Shown: positions 43,973 to 58,630, numbered from the stretch's first letter. The stretch: 64,000 bases of DNA from Sordaria brevicollis (GCA_033439795.1 JAUTDP010000005.1:3315001-3379000), one strand, 5' to 3'. Program-made: numbers and translations. The notes: generated by a model not told the origin, from the letters alone.

Positions 43973-46900
43973 TACACGGCCCATAGTCTGTGCAACCTAA
44001 CCAACGAGTACCCAACCATCAGTTTCTAGCCTCGTGTAACATAGCCCAGAATGTGGATAGATGAATGGATGGATGGAGGAGTGGATGGAAGGAAGAAATG
44101 CTCCTCTTAAGATTTCAATCATGATCCATTCTTTGTAATCAATCTCGAACATGCCCATCAGCCCATCGCAAAAGCACTCGGATCCCAAAAAGGCAAGTTC
44201 TGCAAGTTCTGCAAGTCCTGCAACCTTGGCCGTGTTCCTTCATTTCTTGGGGCGATAAGAGTCGCGATAAGCACTTCCTTCCGTCTCTGGACCCAACGGA
44301 AGCGAACGAAACTTCAAACTCCGGGCACCAAAATCACAGGCAACAACGGCAGGAAATCAGGGACTCAAGAAGGGGTCTTCAGGGACTTGATTTATCATCT
44401 CAGGGACTTTTGGAGAGATAAACGAGAAGCAGGGACTTTGATCTATTGTCTTGAATCTACTGCGTTTTATTGCTTGTTGGGCCGATCAGCAGTGTTTTTG
44501 GCAAGAGTTGGGACACATTGGTAGGAGCGAGGGGGGCGTTGAATCTGGTGAAAATCTTGAAATCTCTGCAAATCTTGATATTAACCCGGTGCCCTGTCCG
44601 GTGGGAGATCGAGATCAGCGCAGGAACGGACAGGAACGGTCGGGGCGGGACTGTCCTCTGGGATGGCAGGCACGGAGAGGGTGAGGTGTGTGTGTGTGTG
44701 GAAAGGAAGGAGCTAACTGTGTGACTGCCAGAACGAACTGACCCGCCGGGCAGCCCGCCGGGCAGCAGGGCAGTGACCGTACGGGAGGTGGGAAAGCGAT
44801 ATCGATAACTTCGTTGAAGACTCCCCTCACACTGAGTGAGGTTTTCTTTTTCGAGTTTCCTATTGGAGAATGGACTTTGCTCTGCCCCTTTTGCACAGAG
44901 CCCCGCGGATTGCTGATGGAGGGTCGCGAGCAAAAAGGTGAAGCCAGTGTGAACCAACCAGTGGAAGAGGTTGTCGACGACAAGCTCTTGGGATTGGAAT
45001 TGTTGCGTGCCATCGAGCTAGGCGTTGAAGACGGAGGTTGCAACGAGACTCCACCTGTGGTTTTCACGGTCTTCAAATGTGTAGCCGCATGAGGATGGGA
45101 CTGTCATTGCGCTAGGAGTGCTGGATAGCTGGGTCGGCAGGCATTCTCATTCCGTTGATGTTATTTGATGCTAGCTGTTGTGGAATAGTCGGTTATCCAA
45201 CTTGCACTCTTAGTAGTCTACGCTTTGCCAAGGGAAGAGTATGTGTGCCAACCGAGACAGATTTGCACACTCTATAACCGGCCTTTTACACAGTGAACAT
45301 CATTCTTCTCACCTCATCAAAACGGAATTCATCCCAACGCCTACAAGCTCGGCAAGCTCTCCATCTTCAGGAAGTCTCATGCAGCCAATAGTTCGCTTCA
45401 CTTTCTCCGTTTCATGCAAGTTCCAGGAGTGAAATCCCAGAGTTCAGTGCAAATTTTGGTGCTGGCCGTATCGAAGAGCAGGGGGGTTGGCCAACTTTTT
45501 CTTTGGCTGTGGTGTTGCTATTTTGCGGCGTTCAATTTGCTGGGTCGCTGGGTCGGGAAAGCTCCGAATTCGTGTTAGTGCGGCGACGGTAACGCTTTGA
45601 CGTCCGGCCAATGAACTGGGATGGTGGTTCCGGGGGCTTGGGAGCTTGGGAGCTTGGGATGCCTCGCCAGCTTCAACGATTGCCTTTTTGTGAGACACCA
45701 CCGAGGGTGGGCTTCGCGATGGGGAGTTCGTAGGGGCACAAGGAGTTCGAAGGGAAGAGTAAGTGCATTGTCAAAAACTCTTCTGCGAATGAGAGAATAG
45801 TGAAGAAGGCTCACGACCTCGATCAAAAAGAAATCCAAGTCCTCCGGGGAACCCACAAATCGATGGTACCGAAAAGATATTGCACGAACTGTCAACCGCG
45901 CATTTGTTCACACCGGATCGTTGCTTCGATCCGAAGTAGGTAGGACAACAATATCCGATATAATGCTACACCACACCACACCTGGATGGGGGGTTGAAGC
46001 GCGCGGGTCACGATCTCCCAAGTCCATCCAAGCATGCCGCCTTGGGGACGAAAATCCGACGAGCATCCCACACACCATGATCCATGAGCTTCAGGAACTG
46101 TCAATCATCCCACGTCTTGTCATCTTGAGGGAAACGATGTTCGCACTCAAGTTTGACATCCCACGTCCGTGAAGGGCTCGGCTGGGTTAGGCCACATTTG
46201 TCCCACTTGAAGAGATTTTGGTGTGCCCCCTTACGGGCAATCCCAGGCAAGATGCTCGCTGGTCTTCACTGTGAGGGGAGCCCACCGGCCGGAGGTTTGC
46301 GCCGGAGACACATCCAAGTACTATTACCAACGAGGAGTACTAGTACCTCACTCTCTTGGAACAATTTCAACGAGACTCGGTTGGAAGAGTGGACTGGGCT
46401 TTTAGACCGGTGAAAACTGCGAACTAGACGTGAACTACTGGACGCCATTATGGAAGAGAAAACGAAGCTGGTAAGAAAAGGACGAGGGACAGAATGGAAG
46501 ATGAGTGCACATTCCGTCTCACGGTTTCTCATCGTTAGTCACCGTTGAAGACTCCAAGTTGCTAGTTTCTCACCGTTAGACCGTTGTGAGCAAGCGAGGT
46601 TACCGTTCTCACGAATTTTCACTGTGACCGGCGCACTCTACTGTGAGGGACGCCACGCCCAGCGCCGATGGTACCGGCGTCAATATCGGCGGGAATATGG
46701 ATCCTGGGCCAAGCCGATGGAGTTTCCTATGGGATTGGGTAGACGAGTGTTGATAATTTCCTTCTACTGGAAGCAATGCTGTGATTGTGAACAGCCTTTG
46801 CATGCTGCGCACGATGGAGTGATGTTGGTAATAAAAAACGAGACTGCTTACATACCGGAATCGTGACTTACCCCGCCGTCCCCGCCGGTCTCCGCCATCC

Positions 46901-48433
46901 CCAGACTCCGTACATCCTTCCCCGGGGGAAAACCCCGTGTGGCCCGCGATTTCTTCCCCGGCCTTGCTGGCGATGCTGGCGTCGGTGAGAAGTCGGCGTA
47001 ATGATGGATACGGGGTGTGTGTTGTGCTGAGAAGCCTTGAATTCTGGTGATGTCGGAGCAGATATACATATCCGGTAGGCGGTCTCATGAATTTGGTGAA
47101 AAATGCATATCTACATAAGTTTAGCAGCAGAAAAGCCCAACGGCCGTCAATATTCCACAGTCTCGCCGACTTGAGGCCGGCACCAACATGGCCAAAAACT
47201 ATTAACAAAGCCGGGGTTGAGACCGGGGAAGGCCGGGGAAGACGCGGGGTGAAATGGGGCGCCAGACGGGGTTGAAAACTTTGCTCAAAGCCCGGCGACA
47301 TGGACACGGCGCGGGGAAAATGAAGTCGGAGCACGGAGATGGATGGAGAAGCCCCGGACCCATAAAAACGCCGTGAAGAAGCTCCGACCCCGCGATCCCG
47401 CACGACCAACTACAAGGCATGGAAAGGGTCCGGGAAAGGGTTTGTATGTAGAGAAGGGTTTCCCCGCAAATCTCTGCTGCAAATGCAATGTCGTTTGCTA
47501 ACTAACCGATGATGTGCCCGATGAAAAGGCTTTGTCTCCAGTAATCCTGAGTGGTTCGATAGATACCTTCCGGGGTTGAGAATGCGGGCGGCAAAGCAAG
47601 CTGACAAGAGAAGGGAATGGACCGATCTCACCACCGATTTGACGAATGTTGGCGATTGGTGTTTTGTTGCCCTGGCGTTTCCCGTCACTTGCTGTGGCTC
47701 GGGTAAAGCATGTCGGACTTTTTCACTGTGCACGACATGCGTCGGAAGACACCGATCGCGTTGTTGAAATGCAGCCGAGTGCAGTCAACTGAAATGTGCA
47801 GTCAATGTGCTGCTGCTGCGCAAAATCATTGTAAGCGAGGCCGCCAAAGATGAAGTTCCCAAGGGCTTGGAAAAGTGGCTTTGTGCCTTCTTCAGCAGCT
47901 GTTGTTTGCTTTTTCTTTTCTTTGCTTGGGGTTTCTTTTTGCTTTCTGTGCGTTGGTTTTCGTCAATGATGCCGTGATGCCGTGATGAATGGGCTGATGT
48001 TGACTCGAATCCTTTTCCTCGGTCCACATTCCATCGATTCCACTTGTAAATGGAAAATGAAGGCATATCATGATCCACACCACATCATCTCTTGGATTGT
48101 ACTGTACCTGAGAAAGAAGAGCTGAGCTTCCGTCGGCATTGCCTGTTCCTAGCTCTTTCCACGTCTTCTTTTGCCGATGCCAGCACCGGCACTGGTTTCG
48201 CGTTCCTGGATTTAGAACAACATGTCGTGATCACGAGTTTAGCCAAAATAGGGACCAAATGGAGTCGATCATCAATGATGGGGTCCTTCCTCCTCGGCGG
48301 TCCTGCTTGTTGGAGAAGCAGAAATGAGGAGCTCCTTCCGCCTCGTATGTTGTACGTGTCGTCCGTTGGAGATGCATCTTAGCCGAACTAGGGGGGGTGT
48401 GGTAAACTTGATATAAACTGCCCAACGCAAGTA
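43973..48433. other. Gene-less normal-composition interval between two RIP islands
   Basis: 4.5 kb with normal GC content. The longest frame (minus strand 46609-47409, 266 codons) begins at TTG, runs into low-complexity and promoter-like DNA and resembles no protein. A cluster of TCACCGTTAG/CACTGTGA words lies at 46500-46640. A GT microsatellite is at about 44685-44700, and three copies of GGGAGCTT lie near 45640. No gene, tRNA or transposon is recognised. Confidence 0.45.
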
Positions 48434-48442
48434 GACTATACA
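48434..48442 (+). repeat. Left copy of a 9-bp direct repeat flanking the 11-kb element
   Basis: GACTATACA here is repeated exactly at 59571-59579, at the two edges of the AT-rich tract. It is a candidate target-site duplication. Confidence 0.55.
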
Positions 48443-49969
48443 CTGGAAGTCTAAACGTTTAAACCGTCTCTATATTTAGCGATTATAAATTAAGCGGTTT
48501 TAAGGGTAAATAATTGATCGACAATTTATCTATTCTTAGTTTATTACATTTCAACAATTTATACCTATAACTATAACTAGACCGTACACAAAATCTAGAC
48601 CGCTCATCAACCGTCAAAATACAATTGAAAGAGTCGACAACTAACATCAGAAACAATTAAATAAAAAAAATAATTCACAATATTAATTATTGATTCACCG
48701 TTCAAAAGTAATTTGATATTATAAATAGCCAACGCTTTTATTAGCTAATCTATTCAATAGTTTAAAACGTTAACCGCTATTAAAATTAATTAGCAAAAAA
48801 TATTAATGATTAACGTACGTTGTAATTAATTTCTTTATTAATTAAAATAAAAAAAAATATTTAAAAATTAAATTATTAAATAATTATTAATTAATAATTA
48901 AATACGTAATTAGTCAAAATTTGAATTTAATAAAGAATTTTATACTTTAAAGTATCGATTATTAATTTATACGAAAGTTTATTATTTAAATTATTCTTAA
49001 TATTAATTATAGTATAATTATTTAAGTGCGGTTACAATAATTAAAGCTTTGTTTATTTAATAATTAATATATATTAACGGTTTATTAGGTTAATTTTAAT
49101 TTAATTAATTCTTTTTTATTCCTTATTTAGTAGGGAAGTCGTTACTTAATCTATTGGTTAATAATATTAATAATTAATTCAAAATTTAATATATTAATTT
49201 ATTAATATAAAAAAAATATTATTTTAATAAACCTTCAATTATTAAATAAACCGTTATCCGTTATAAACTTCTTTTATATCGTCTATATATTTACGAATTA
49301 GATTTACTTTTAGCTATATATTAGGTAAATAAGCAGCTATATATTAGGTACGAGTTAAAAGATTTAGGGAAGTTACTATTATTAATATAATCGGTATAAT
49401 TTAGTCCCGCCGGCTCGTCGGTACTTTTTAAAGACGACTATTCTAAGTAATAACGATAGTATAATCGGAGTTCAAATTAAATTTTTCGTAAATTTAGTCG
49501 CTTTAACCCGCTTCTTCTCTATTCTTTAATTTCGAAATAATTAAAACTCTCGCCTATTATTTCGTTATCTCGCCGTCCCGCCGTTCTATTATTCTATCGC
49601 CTTATCTAACTTACTCTCGCTATTTATATATTTTTTTAATATTAATTTATATCGTTATTATTTATATTATAGTATTATAGCAGATCCGTAATAAAATTAG
49701 TAAAATTTTATTAAATTAAAGTAATTATATTAAAGGTTAATTAATATAATTAATATTATAATAATAATCGACGGATTTAAAAAATTATTATTCTTCGTTC
49801 TATTCGTAAATTCCGTCCTCGGTTTATTCGAATTAATTCTAATTTTTTCCGGAAGTTTTTAATTAAAATAACGGATAAAATATTATAATATAATAGAATA
49901 TATTAATAAATTTTAATATTATATATAAATTATATTTTAATTTAAGGCCGCTAATAAAATTATTCCCCC

Positions 49970-52080
49970 TTCTTTACTATTCTTTTTCGACAATAATAAC
50001 GGGCTTTAAAATCTCGATATCGTCGACGCCGACGGCGTTATCCCCGCTACTATCCCCGAATCCGTTATCTCCGAGCCTATTATTCTTAAGCCCATTATTC
50101 CTAAGCCCACTATTACCGCCCTTAAGCCTATTATCCTTAAACCCGCCGCCGTTACTAATCCCGCTACTATTATCGTTACGTACGCTAGCGTGCGTTTTAT
50201 ACAAGTTAAAAAGGCAATTTAAATTATTAAAAAACGAAAAAATGCGGCAAAACGTCGTTTAAACGTCTAAATTAAAATATTAATTAATATAAAGCCTAAT
50301 AAAAACGGGTATTAAAAGTAATAGGAATTTATTAATAAATATAAAAAGGAATTGGTTAAACGTTAAAAAGAAATTAAAGAAGTAAATAATTATATCGATA
50401 AAATAGGCTTTGAATTAACTAATATTAAAATTACCGCTACCCCTCCGACCCCTAAACTTAAATTTAAGAAGGCCGGCCTAATTATCGAATTTTTCAATAA
50501 CCGTAACGACGATAATAACGACAACGATAATAATTTCCCTCCTAATAAAAGTAAAAAAGGTAATAATATATTCGTTAATAATAAAGTTAAAAAGATTACT
50601 ACTATTACTATTACTATTATTATTACCCCCGTCCTTTCCTCCTCTTTTACCCCCTTAACCGCCGCTACTACCGCCGCCGAACAAAAGAAAAAAGAAAAGA
50701 AGGAAAAAAAAAGGGAAATAGAGAGGGAAATAGAGAAGAGGGAGAACGAAGAGTTAGAGAAGGAGAGGGAAAAGAAAAGGGATAAAAAGAAAAAGGAGAT
50801 CGAAGAGCGGATAAAGGAAAAAGATTAAATAAAATAAAATAAAATAGAATTTACTTCGGATAGAGAGTTTCTAATGGATTTTATATTTAAAGACGCGATT
50901 ATTTACGTATATACCCGTATAAATTATTACCGAATATAATTATAATTATTATTTAATTAATTAAATATAATCGTTATATAAAATAAGCGTAAAACCGTTT
51001 TAACGGAACTTACCTCGCAATAATAACCCCGGAAGCGCCGGGTAAAGTTCCTAAACTATAAAGATTTTAATAATAATATATTTAATAGTGCCATTTAAAA
51101 AATAATAAATAAAATACGTAACCGGGACAAATTCATTAAATATATTATAACCTAATAAATCTTCCTATATTATAAATATATTAAGAAAGATAAAAAGGAA
51201 ATTAATTATTCAAATTTATAATAGTATTTATATCTTTTATTAACGAATTTATATATATAGAATATTAAACGTATTTATAATAAAAGTATTAACCCCTTTA
51301 ATCCTATTTATAAAAATACCCGGTCAATTTTAATAGTTATTTAGAAGTCCGAAAAGTATTAAGTTATTAACCGTATAGAAATTAATTATTATTTCTTTTC
51401 GTTTTATTTTAAATAATCTTTTTAGGATTAATATAATTAATTACTTTTAAGTATTTTTATTCAATTATATTAAAGACGAACGTTTTACGGATATTTTTAA
51501 CCTTCGGGTTATAAAATCGAACTTAGAATAACTCTAGGAAATAACCGATACCGCTTAAGCCCCCGAGAATTTTTTTAAAATATAAATATATATAAATAGC
51601 CGTATTAATTACGCTATATCCTACAAATTCGGCTAATATTATATCGAACGTTAATTTAACCTTTGAAATTGAAATTTAAAGTTAAATTTAATTAATATAA
51701 AATAATAAAAATATTTAAAAATATAATATATTAAACGATCTTATATATACGCGCGAAGTTTACCGAATAGATTAAATATCCTAATATAAACCCTAAAGAT
51801 ACGGAGTTTAAGGAGAAGAGGGCTTTCTAAAGATTTTATAATAATATACCCAAATAAAAGCGTAAATTTAATATTAATAATTAGCCTAAGCCCTATCTAA
51901 GGAATTTTATTTATATTTTAATAGAATTCGAGGAAATAATACCGGCCCATTTTTATAAAATATTTAAAAAGACGGGCCATAATAAAATAAATACTCTAAA
52001 GACGTAAGTAAATATCGACGCTAATTTAAGTAAATTTTAATTATAAACCAACTTTTATCCTTATTAACTAATTATTTACT
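49970..52080 (+). pseudogene. Degraded second gene of the 11-kb element: Pro/Lys-repeat and charged coiled-coil protein
   Basis: Read on the plus strand, a stretch near 50030-50200 gives a repeating Pro-Lys-Pro pattern (SEPIILKPIIPKPTITALKP) followed by basic residues. Near 50690-50826 comes a 45-residue charged helix of Lys/Glu/Arg, heptad-like and stop-free. Further on, broken frames include FKEKRAF, PKRKRKF and IPAHFYKIFKKTGH up to about 52000. RIP has made stops between these parts. I do not recognise the family; it could be a DNA-binding accessory protein or a gag-like one. The short minus-strand frame 49977-50204 is the antisense shadow of the Pro-rich repeat. Confidence 0.4.
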
Positions 52081-53799
52081 AATTTAGATATTTTCTCTAT
52101 ATTCTAGTAAAAATAAAAGCCGACCGCCCTCCCCCCTCCGCCGTTATTAAGTTACGTTATTAATCGTAACCGTTTCGAATCTTTTTGGGTTTTCCGTTTA
52201 TTATTTCGTATTTTATCTATTATTTCGCATTTCGTATTTCGTATCGCGTTAATATCTTATATAATTCGGTATTTAAATAAAAGATTTAATAGGTTAATTA
52301 TATTTAATAATATTTTAGTGTTCTTTAATCTATATATAATCGGTTTATTAACGTTATATATATATAATTAATTTTTATTCGTTTTTAGAACCTTTTTTGG
52401 ATATTACTTATTATAATTATATTTTATAAGTATTATATACGGATAGCGAAAAGTATTAATAAATAATTAAATAATTTAGGGTTAATCGGATTAAACTATA
52501 TAATTCGTTATAATTTATTATACTCTTAATATAATATAGGGCTAGTTTATAATAGATATACTAATAATAATTAATATAAGGCGATTCTTTTTTTATTATA
52601 TTCTATCGTTCGTTATAATATTAGATTATTTATTGACTTAATACGTATAGCGGCTAATTTAAGTCCTACTCTACTATTATCGATATATTTTATAATCCCG
52701 TCGAATCGTATAATAATATTTAAATAGTAAATAGAGTTTCCATTAGGGTATTATTATAATATAATCGTATTTTAAATAATAATACTTATATATAATTATT
52801 TCGTTAATAGGGCATTTTCGTATAAATTTATTATTTATCCTAAATTCTTCCTAAGAGTAATTAAAATATAAATATTTATTAAATAATTATTATTTATTAT
52901 TTATTATAATAAAATTGAATTTTTTAATTCTAATATCCGGTCCGCTACGGCGTTTCGTTCGGACCGACCGTAGTAGAATTGCCCGGAATTAAATTATAGT
53001 ACTAAGAATTGTACCTTCTAAAATATTATAAATCGTAATAATAGTAATAGGGTGAATCGTTGCCCGGCTATTATAATTACGGCGGTAAAAAGAACTATAA
53101 ATAACGTTAGTCGGTTTCGAATTTAACCGCGATTACTATAACGATTCGGCTCTCCTAACCTCTACTTATTTATAATACTACGGCCTTTTCTACTCTAAAC
53201 TACTATATTCTATTATCGATTATTAATAATAATTAATTAAAATAAATCGCTATATTCGAATTATTAAACCGTATATTATTTATTATTATATCGATTATCT
53301 TTATCGCCGCGATATAATTAATTCTAGCCAATTCTCTATTAAGCGCGTTAATATTGTACTATAATTATAATTTTCTATTAAAGATATTTTTTACAACGAC
53401 CCGATTTTAATTAAATTTTAATTTTAACCCCTCTTCCCTCCCTTCCCCCTTAGCTGCGACTTCGGATTTGAATTAATTTATTTATTAAACTTCTATAATT
53501 ATTATAACCGTTACCCTATTATTAATATCTCCTTCCTAAAAGGAAAAGTAATATATAATATTATTAAGCGCGAAGCCCGTAGGATTAAGGTAGTTAAAAA
53601 GAAAAATCGTTAAAACGATAATAATAATTAAGAAGATAATTCGATTCGTTATTAATAACGCCCTATTTTTAAATGGCCGCGGCTATACGGCTATAATAAC
53701 TAAAAAAATAATTATAATTAAATTAGCCTATTTAATAAAACCGATATCGACTAAAATAACGACGCGGGATCGGATAATATAATAATATTAGAGGCCGAA

Positions 53800-56700
53800 G
53801 TATTAATTTATATATTAAATATATATTATTTTAAATATTTATAATTAAAACTTCTTTATTTAAAATATACCGATTAATAAGATTATTAGGTCGCCGATTA
53901 TAATAATAATAATATTATAATATATAAAGTTTCGCCCAATTATATAAATATTTACGAAAACGAATATAAAAAAGAAGAAGAAGAAGATAATAATAATAAT
54001 AAAGATAACGACGAAGAAGAAGATAAAGAATCGATATTTACCGAATGGTTATTTTGTATTACGTTTAGTATTCCTCCCCTTATAAATAATTTTAATAACG
54101 ATAATAATAATAAAAATTTACCTAATCTTCTAAATTATTAAGACGTTAGCCGATTTAATAATTATATCGACGAGGTAAATATTATAATTAATTTATATAA
54201 TATAAAATCCGGATCCGAATTAGAATTAAAGCTAAATACGGATATTATATATACCCTAGATTAATTACCATATTTATTCTAATAGTCGGAATTAATAAAA
54301 TTCAAATGCAAAACGGATATTAAATTATCCGACTTCCAATTATTATAAGGATTACATTATATTATCTATAGTATATCGAAATAATAATATATAGTTTAGC
54401 GTAATATCCTCGGTATTTTAAATAGCGAAGAGGTTAACGCTATATCGAAGAACCTAAATACGTTTAAACGTCGTATATAGGAATACTTTCCGTATATTAA
54501 TATATATATTGCTAAAGACTTTCTTCTATAATTTAATAGTTTATTATCGTTACGGAAGTATAAAGAGAAGATAACGGAGGAAAAGCCTACTTAGGATTTT
54601 TATATAATTAACCTTATCGACCTATATCGGCGTTTCGCGCTATTCCGATTAAAAAATAAAATATACTTCGGTATAGTTTAATTAATCGATAAATTTAGCG
54701 AAATTTAGTATAGTTTATAATAGGTTAATTTTATTTGTATAATAAATAATTAATTTGTATATTATTTAGTAATTAGCGAAATATTATTAAAATTAATTTT
54801 CCCCGGCGATATAATAAAATTCGAATACGTATACTTCTTATATATAATTTACTATAATACCGGTCGAAGCTATTATAATTAAATATAAAGAGTTTTCCGA
54901 AATTAACGAAAATCTTCGAAATTTCTAAGGATTATTAATAATTTTAAATTTATAAACTCTAATTCTAATTCTAAAAAAACCTACTATTTCGTCTATTAAA
55001 ATTATCGAAAAGGATTATATTATTTTTTTTATATTAAAAATATTTACGGTAAATAATTTAATTAAATTTAGTAAATTCGATTTTAATATTATTAATAAAA
55101 TTAATAAAACGGATGCGATTAACGGCGAATTTATTCTAATTTCGGATCCTATAAAATATATTAACCCGATTAATATTTATAAGCATATCGATATTAAATT
55201 CGATTTTGTATTTGGGAATTATATATAATTTAATAATAACCCTATTATAACGCCCCGTCTATATATCCGATAAGTGGTGTTTAATATTAATAGGATTATT
55301 AATACCGTATATAAAATATCGCTAATCCTTAATATATTCGAAATCTAGTAATTTAGTCGACGGGAATTAATAGATACCTTCGTTCGTTAAAAATACGGCA
55401 CTATATATTCTATACTAATATTTAATTATAACGACGGCTTTAGGCTTTATCGTTTGATATATAAGTTTATTATAGGATATTATATTTAAATAATAACCCT
55501 TCTTCGATTCGAATATATTAAATAATATAACGTCTTTCTTATTACGCTTAGCCCGCACGGGTTAAACTTAGAAGATATTATATAATATTTCGAACCGTTA
55601 AGGGTATTAAATAAAAGTTATAACTTTATAATTAATAGTAATTAAGTAAAATTAAAATTAATACCGGTCTAATATTATAAAATATTTAAAAGATTAACCT
55701 TTATATTTCTAAATTTTATTATATATACCGATTATCGTATTTATAGGAGATATAATCTAGTAAAATAATAATAGCGGGATATTCGGCCTAATAATTTATT
55801 TTAATTATTATAAGTATAAAATACCGTCGGATAAGTGTAATAATATTAGTAAAACGTTTAACCTTTGAGGTTATTTTGAAATAATACGCCTTTGTTGCGA
55901 ATTTAATAGTATACGAAAGAAGGGTAATAGGGATATATTCTAAATTTTGTACAATATATTTTAAAATCCTCTAGCTATTCGTTATATTATATTAATTTTG
56001 GACTTATTGCGTAATCGACCGGCGGATTTTATATATTCAAAATTCGCTAATATAATAAATTTAATTAATTAATTATTAAAAAACGCTACTTTATAACCGA
56101 AGGTTATAATTAAAGTAGCTCGAATTTTACGGTAAATACCGTTCTATCCGGGATGGTAGCGTATTTAGCCGCCTTTTAAAATATTGAATTATATATTATA
56201 AGAATATATTCGATAGTCGGTTTTAATAATTATAATTTTTTAATTATAATTTAAGGATTTTAATTTGAAGGTTAATTTCGTTCGGGCTATAAGGGTTATA
56301 TTTAATATAATAATATTATAAATTAGCGATTCCCTATATAATTAAGAGATTGGGCGTTTTATTAAAGATTACGAACGAATAGTTAATATATTAACCTTAA
56401 TATTAACTTTTATTATAAAAATTAATATCTTTTTATCGAATATTGAATTCGAAAACGAATAAAAATCGTACGAATATATTGAAATAATATATTGTATAAA
56501 CCGACGGCTATTCTAATTATTATATTACGCTATAATATATTTTATAAAATTACCGCTAAAAATTAATACCGCTAATATAATTAAAAGACGTCGTATTAAT
56601 TAAGTAATAAATTCGCCTAATATTATACTTATTAGTTTTAAAGTAGGGTTATTAATGAATTCTTTTGCGCTTAATTAGTCTGCGACCCTTAATCCCGATA

Positions 56701-58350
56701 AAGAAGAAGGCGACGAACCTACTGTAACCGAAGAACTTACCGGTATTATACGGCTAGACGAAAATACTACGAATATTACCGATAATATTAATATCGGTAT
56801 TTTTACTATTTTTTAGAAGGCTATTAAATATATATAATAGGCCGGTAAACCGAACGTTTACGTTATATTTTATTATATTGAAATATTTCGTTAATATAGT
56901 ATAATAAAGTTAATAAAAACGTTGGCTAGTGAGATTAAATATAAGTAAATTATTACCCCCAAATATTAATATATTATATTAGAATATTTACATATAATCG
57001 AACCTTAGATTTATCGACCCGAAATAGTATATTATTAAAAATTCTAATTCCCCTTATTAGTATATATTATAGCGCCGGTTAGTTTATAACTACGTCGTAT
57101 TAACGTATAAATTGATACGAGATATAATAATTCGGAATCTAGCTCCGGTATCGCTATTTTTTACCCCGCTTATATAAATCCTATTATATATTATTTAAAT
57201 AAATTAATTATTAACTTTTACCGTACGAATAAGGTATAGAAGTTTATTATTATTTACTAAAATTATATAGAATTAAAAAAAGATTGCTTAAAATATAAGA
57301 ATATTGTATAAATAATGCGCTTATTAGTATTAAAGGGTTTTAATAATAATAAACCTATTTTAAATATTTATTTTTAGCGTTTAATATCCTTATTACCGAT
57401 TCTATTTACTTTTTTCAACGTTTCGTTAAATAATATTGATTTAATATTAAACGATAATATTAATAATATTAATAACCCGATTAAAGTTATTCCTATTATT
57501 AGCAATAATAAATATATAAAACCTATTATTATTATTAAAATTAATAAAATTATAAATAAAATACGAAGTTTTCCCGTATATAAGAAGTAAATATCGAAGG
57601 GGTTTAAATCCCTTTTATATTATATATACCGAAAAGAGTACGATTGTAATATTATTATATTTAATAATTAATAATTATTTTAATAAAAGAGAATTTTATT
57701 TAAAGATATTAGGTACGTTTAATTATACGTTAGTAATATAAAGCCCGAAAGCCCTATATTCTAATAACCGTATAATTTTATTAAAGGATTTAATTGCCGT
57801 TGCGTATTCTATTAAAATAATTTTATTACGTACCGCCGATTAAATATAATTAATCATTTATATATTAAACGCGTTCAATTAGAATATATATTTATATATA
57901 ATATAAAATCTAATACGTATTGGTCTTAAACACTATTTTAAAAAATTCTTAATTAGAGATTTCGTCCCCCGTAATAAATTATACTATAGTGCGAATATAC
58001 GTAATAATTAATATAATACAATACTATAAAGTTATATAAAGGTATATTCTTAAGAAAGCCGGTCTTTATATTTTTAATAATTAAACCGGTTAGTATTATT
58101 AATAATAAAAGTCTGGATCCGTTAACCGGTTTTCCCGTTATACGTATTGCTAATCCTAATAGTATTATTACTAACGCCGTAGAATACCCGAATAATTTTA
58201 TATAAAATATTATCGGCCTTCTAGTGTTCGATCGAAATATATTATATATAATACTATTTAATAAATTTATAAACCAACCGATATAAATAGACAAAATTAT
58301 AGAATTTATATATAATAATTAAATACTATTTATTAATTAGCGCGTAAATT
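53800..58350 (+). pseudogene. Degraded large transposase of the 11-kb element
   Basis: Conserved blocks can be followed on the plus strand despite stops. There is an acidic Glu/Asp/Asn hinge (53955-54040). LPYLF, SELIKFK and KLSDFQLL lie at 54260-54370. KYKEKITEEKP and LIDLYRRFALFRLKNKIYFG lie at 54550-54680. The block DGFRLYR, then NVFLITLSPHGLNLEDII, lies at 55434-55600. LLRNRPADF is near 56000 and FYPGW near 56145. GKPNVYVIFYYIEIF lies at 56845-56890. Continued frame to about 58350 (RPPQQTTLQCEYTQQ-like words) forms a long C-terminus. The order and wording match a widespread ascomycete transposase family (motif type FGLYRNxYR, then LGPHGSNFEDV, then RPADPAHSEY, then FPPGWPR) that I know from unnamed fungal proteins. 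Its formal superfamily name is uncertain. Confidence 0.6.
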
Positions 58351-58630
58351 TTATATAAAGAAATAAATATAAATAATAAAATTATTACTTTATTTAATAT
58401 TAATTCATAATAATAATTAAACGGAGATTTCGACCGCCCGCTATAATCGGATATAGTTACTACGCAATAAATTACATTATAAACGGTAAATATAGAGAAT
58501 TGAATTATCCCCGAATTTATTAAGAACGCCTAAGTTAATTATATATTTACTTATATTAAAACCTTCCAATTAGAATTCGAAATTCGGATAAACCGTCCAA
58601 ATTGCGGTACCCCGGCGAATACCGTACCCG

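Noticed and set aside
46609..47409. 266-codon minus-strand frame
   Set aside because: Starts at TTG and has no conserved motif; crosses the inverted CTCAC/GTGAG word cluster.
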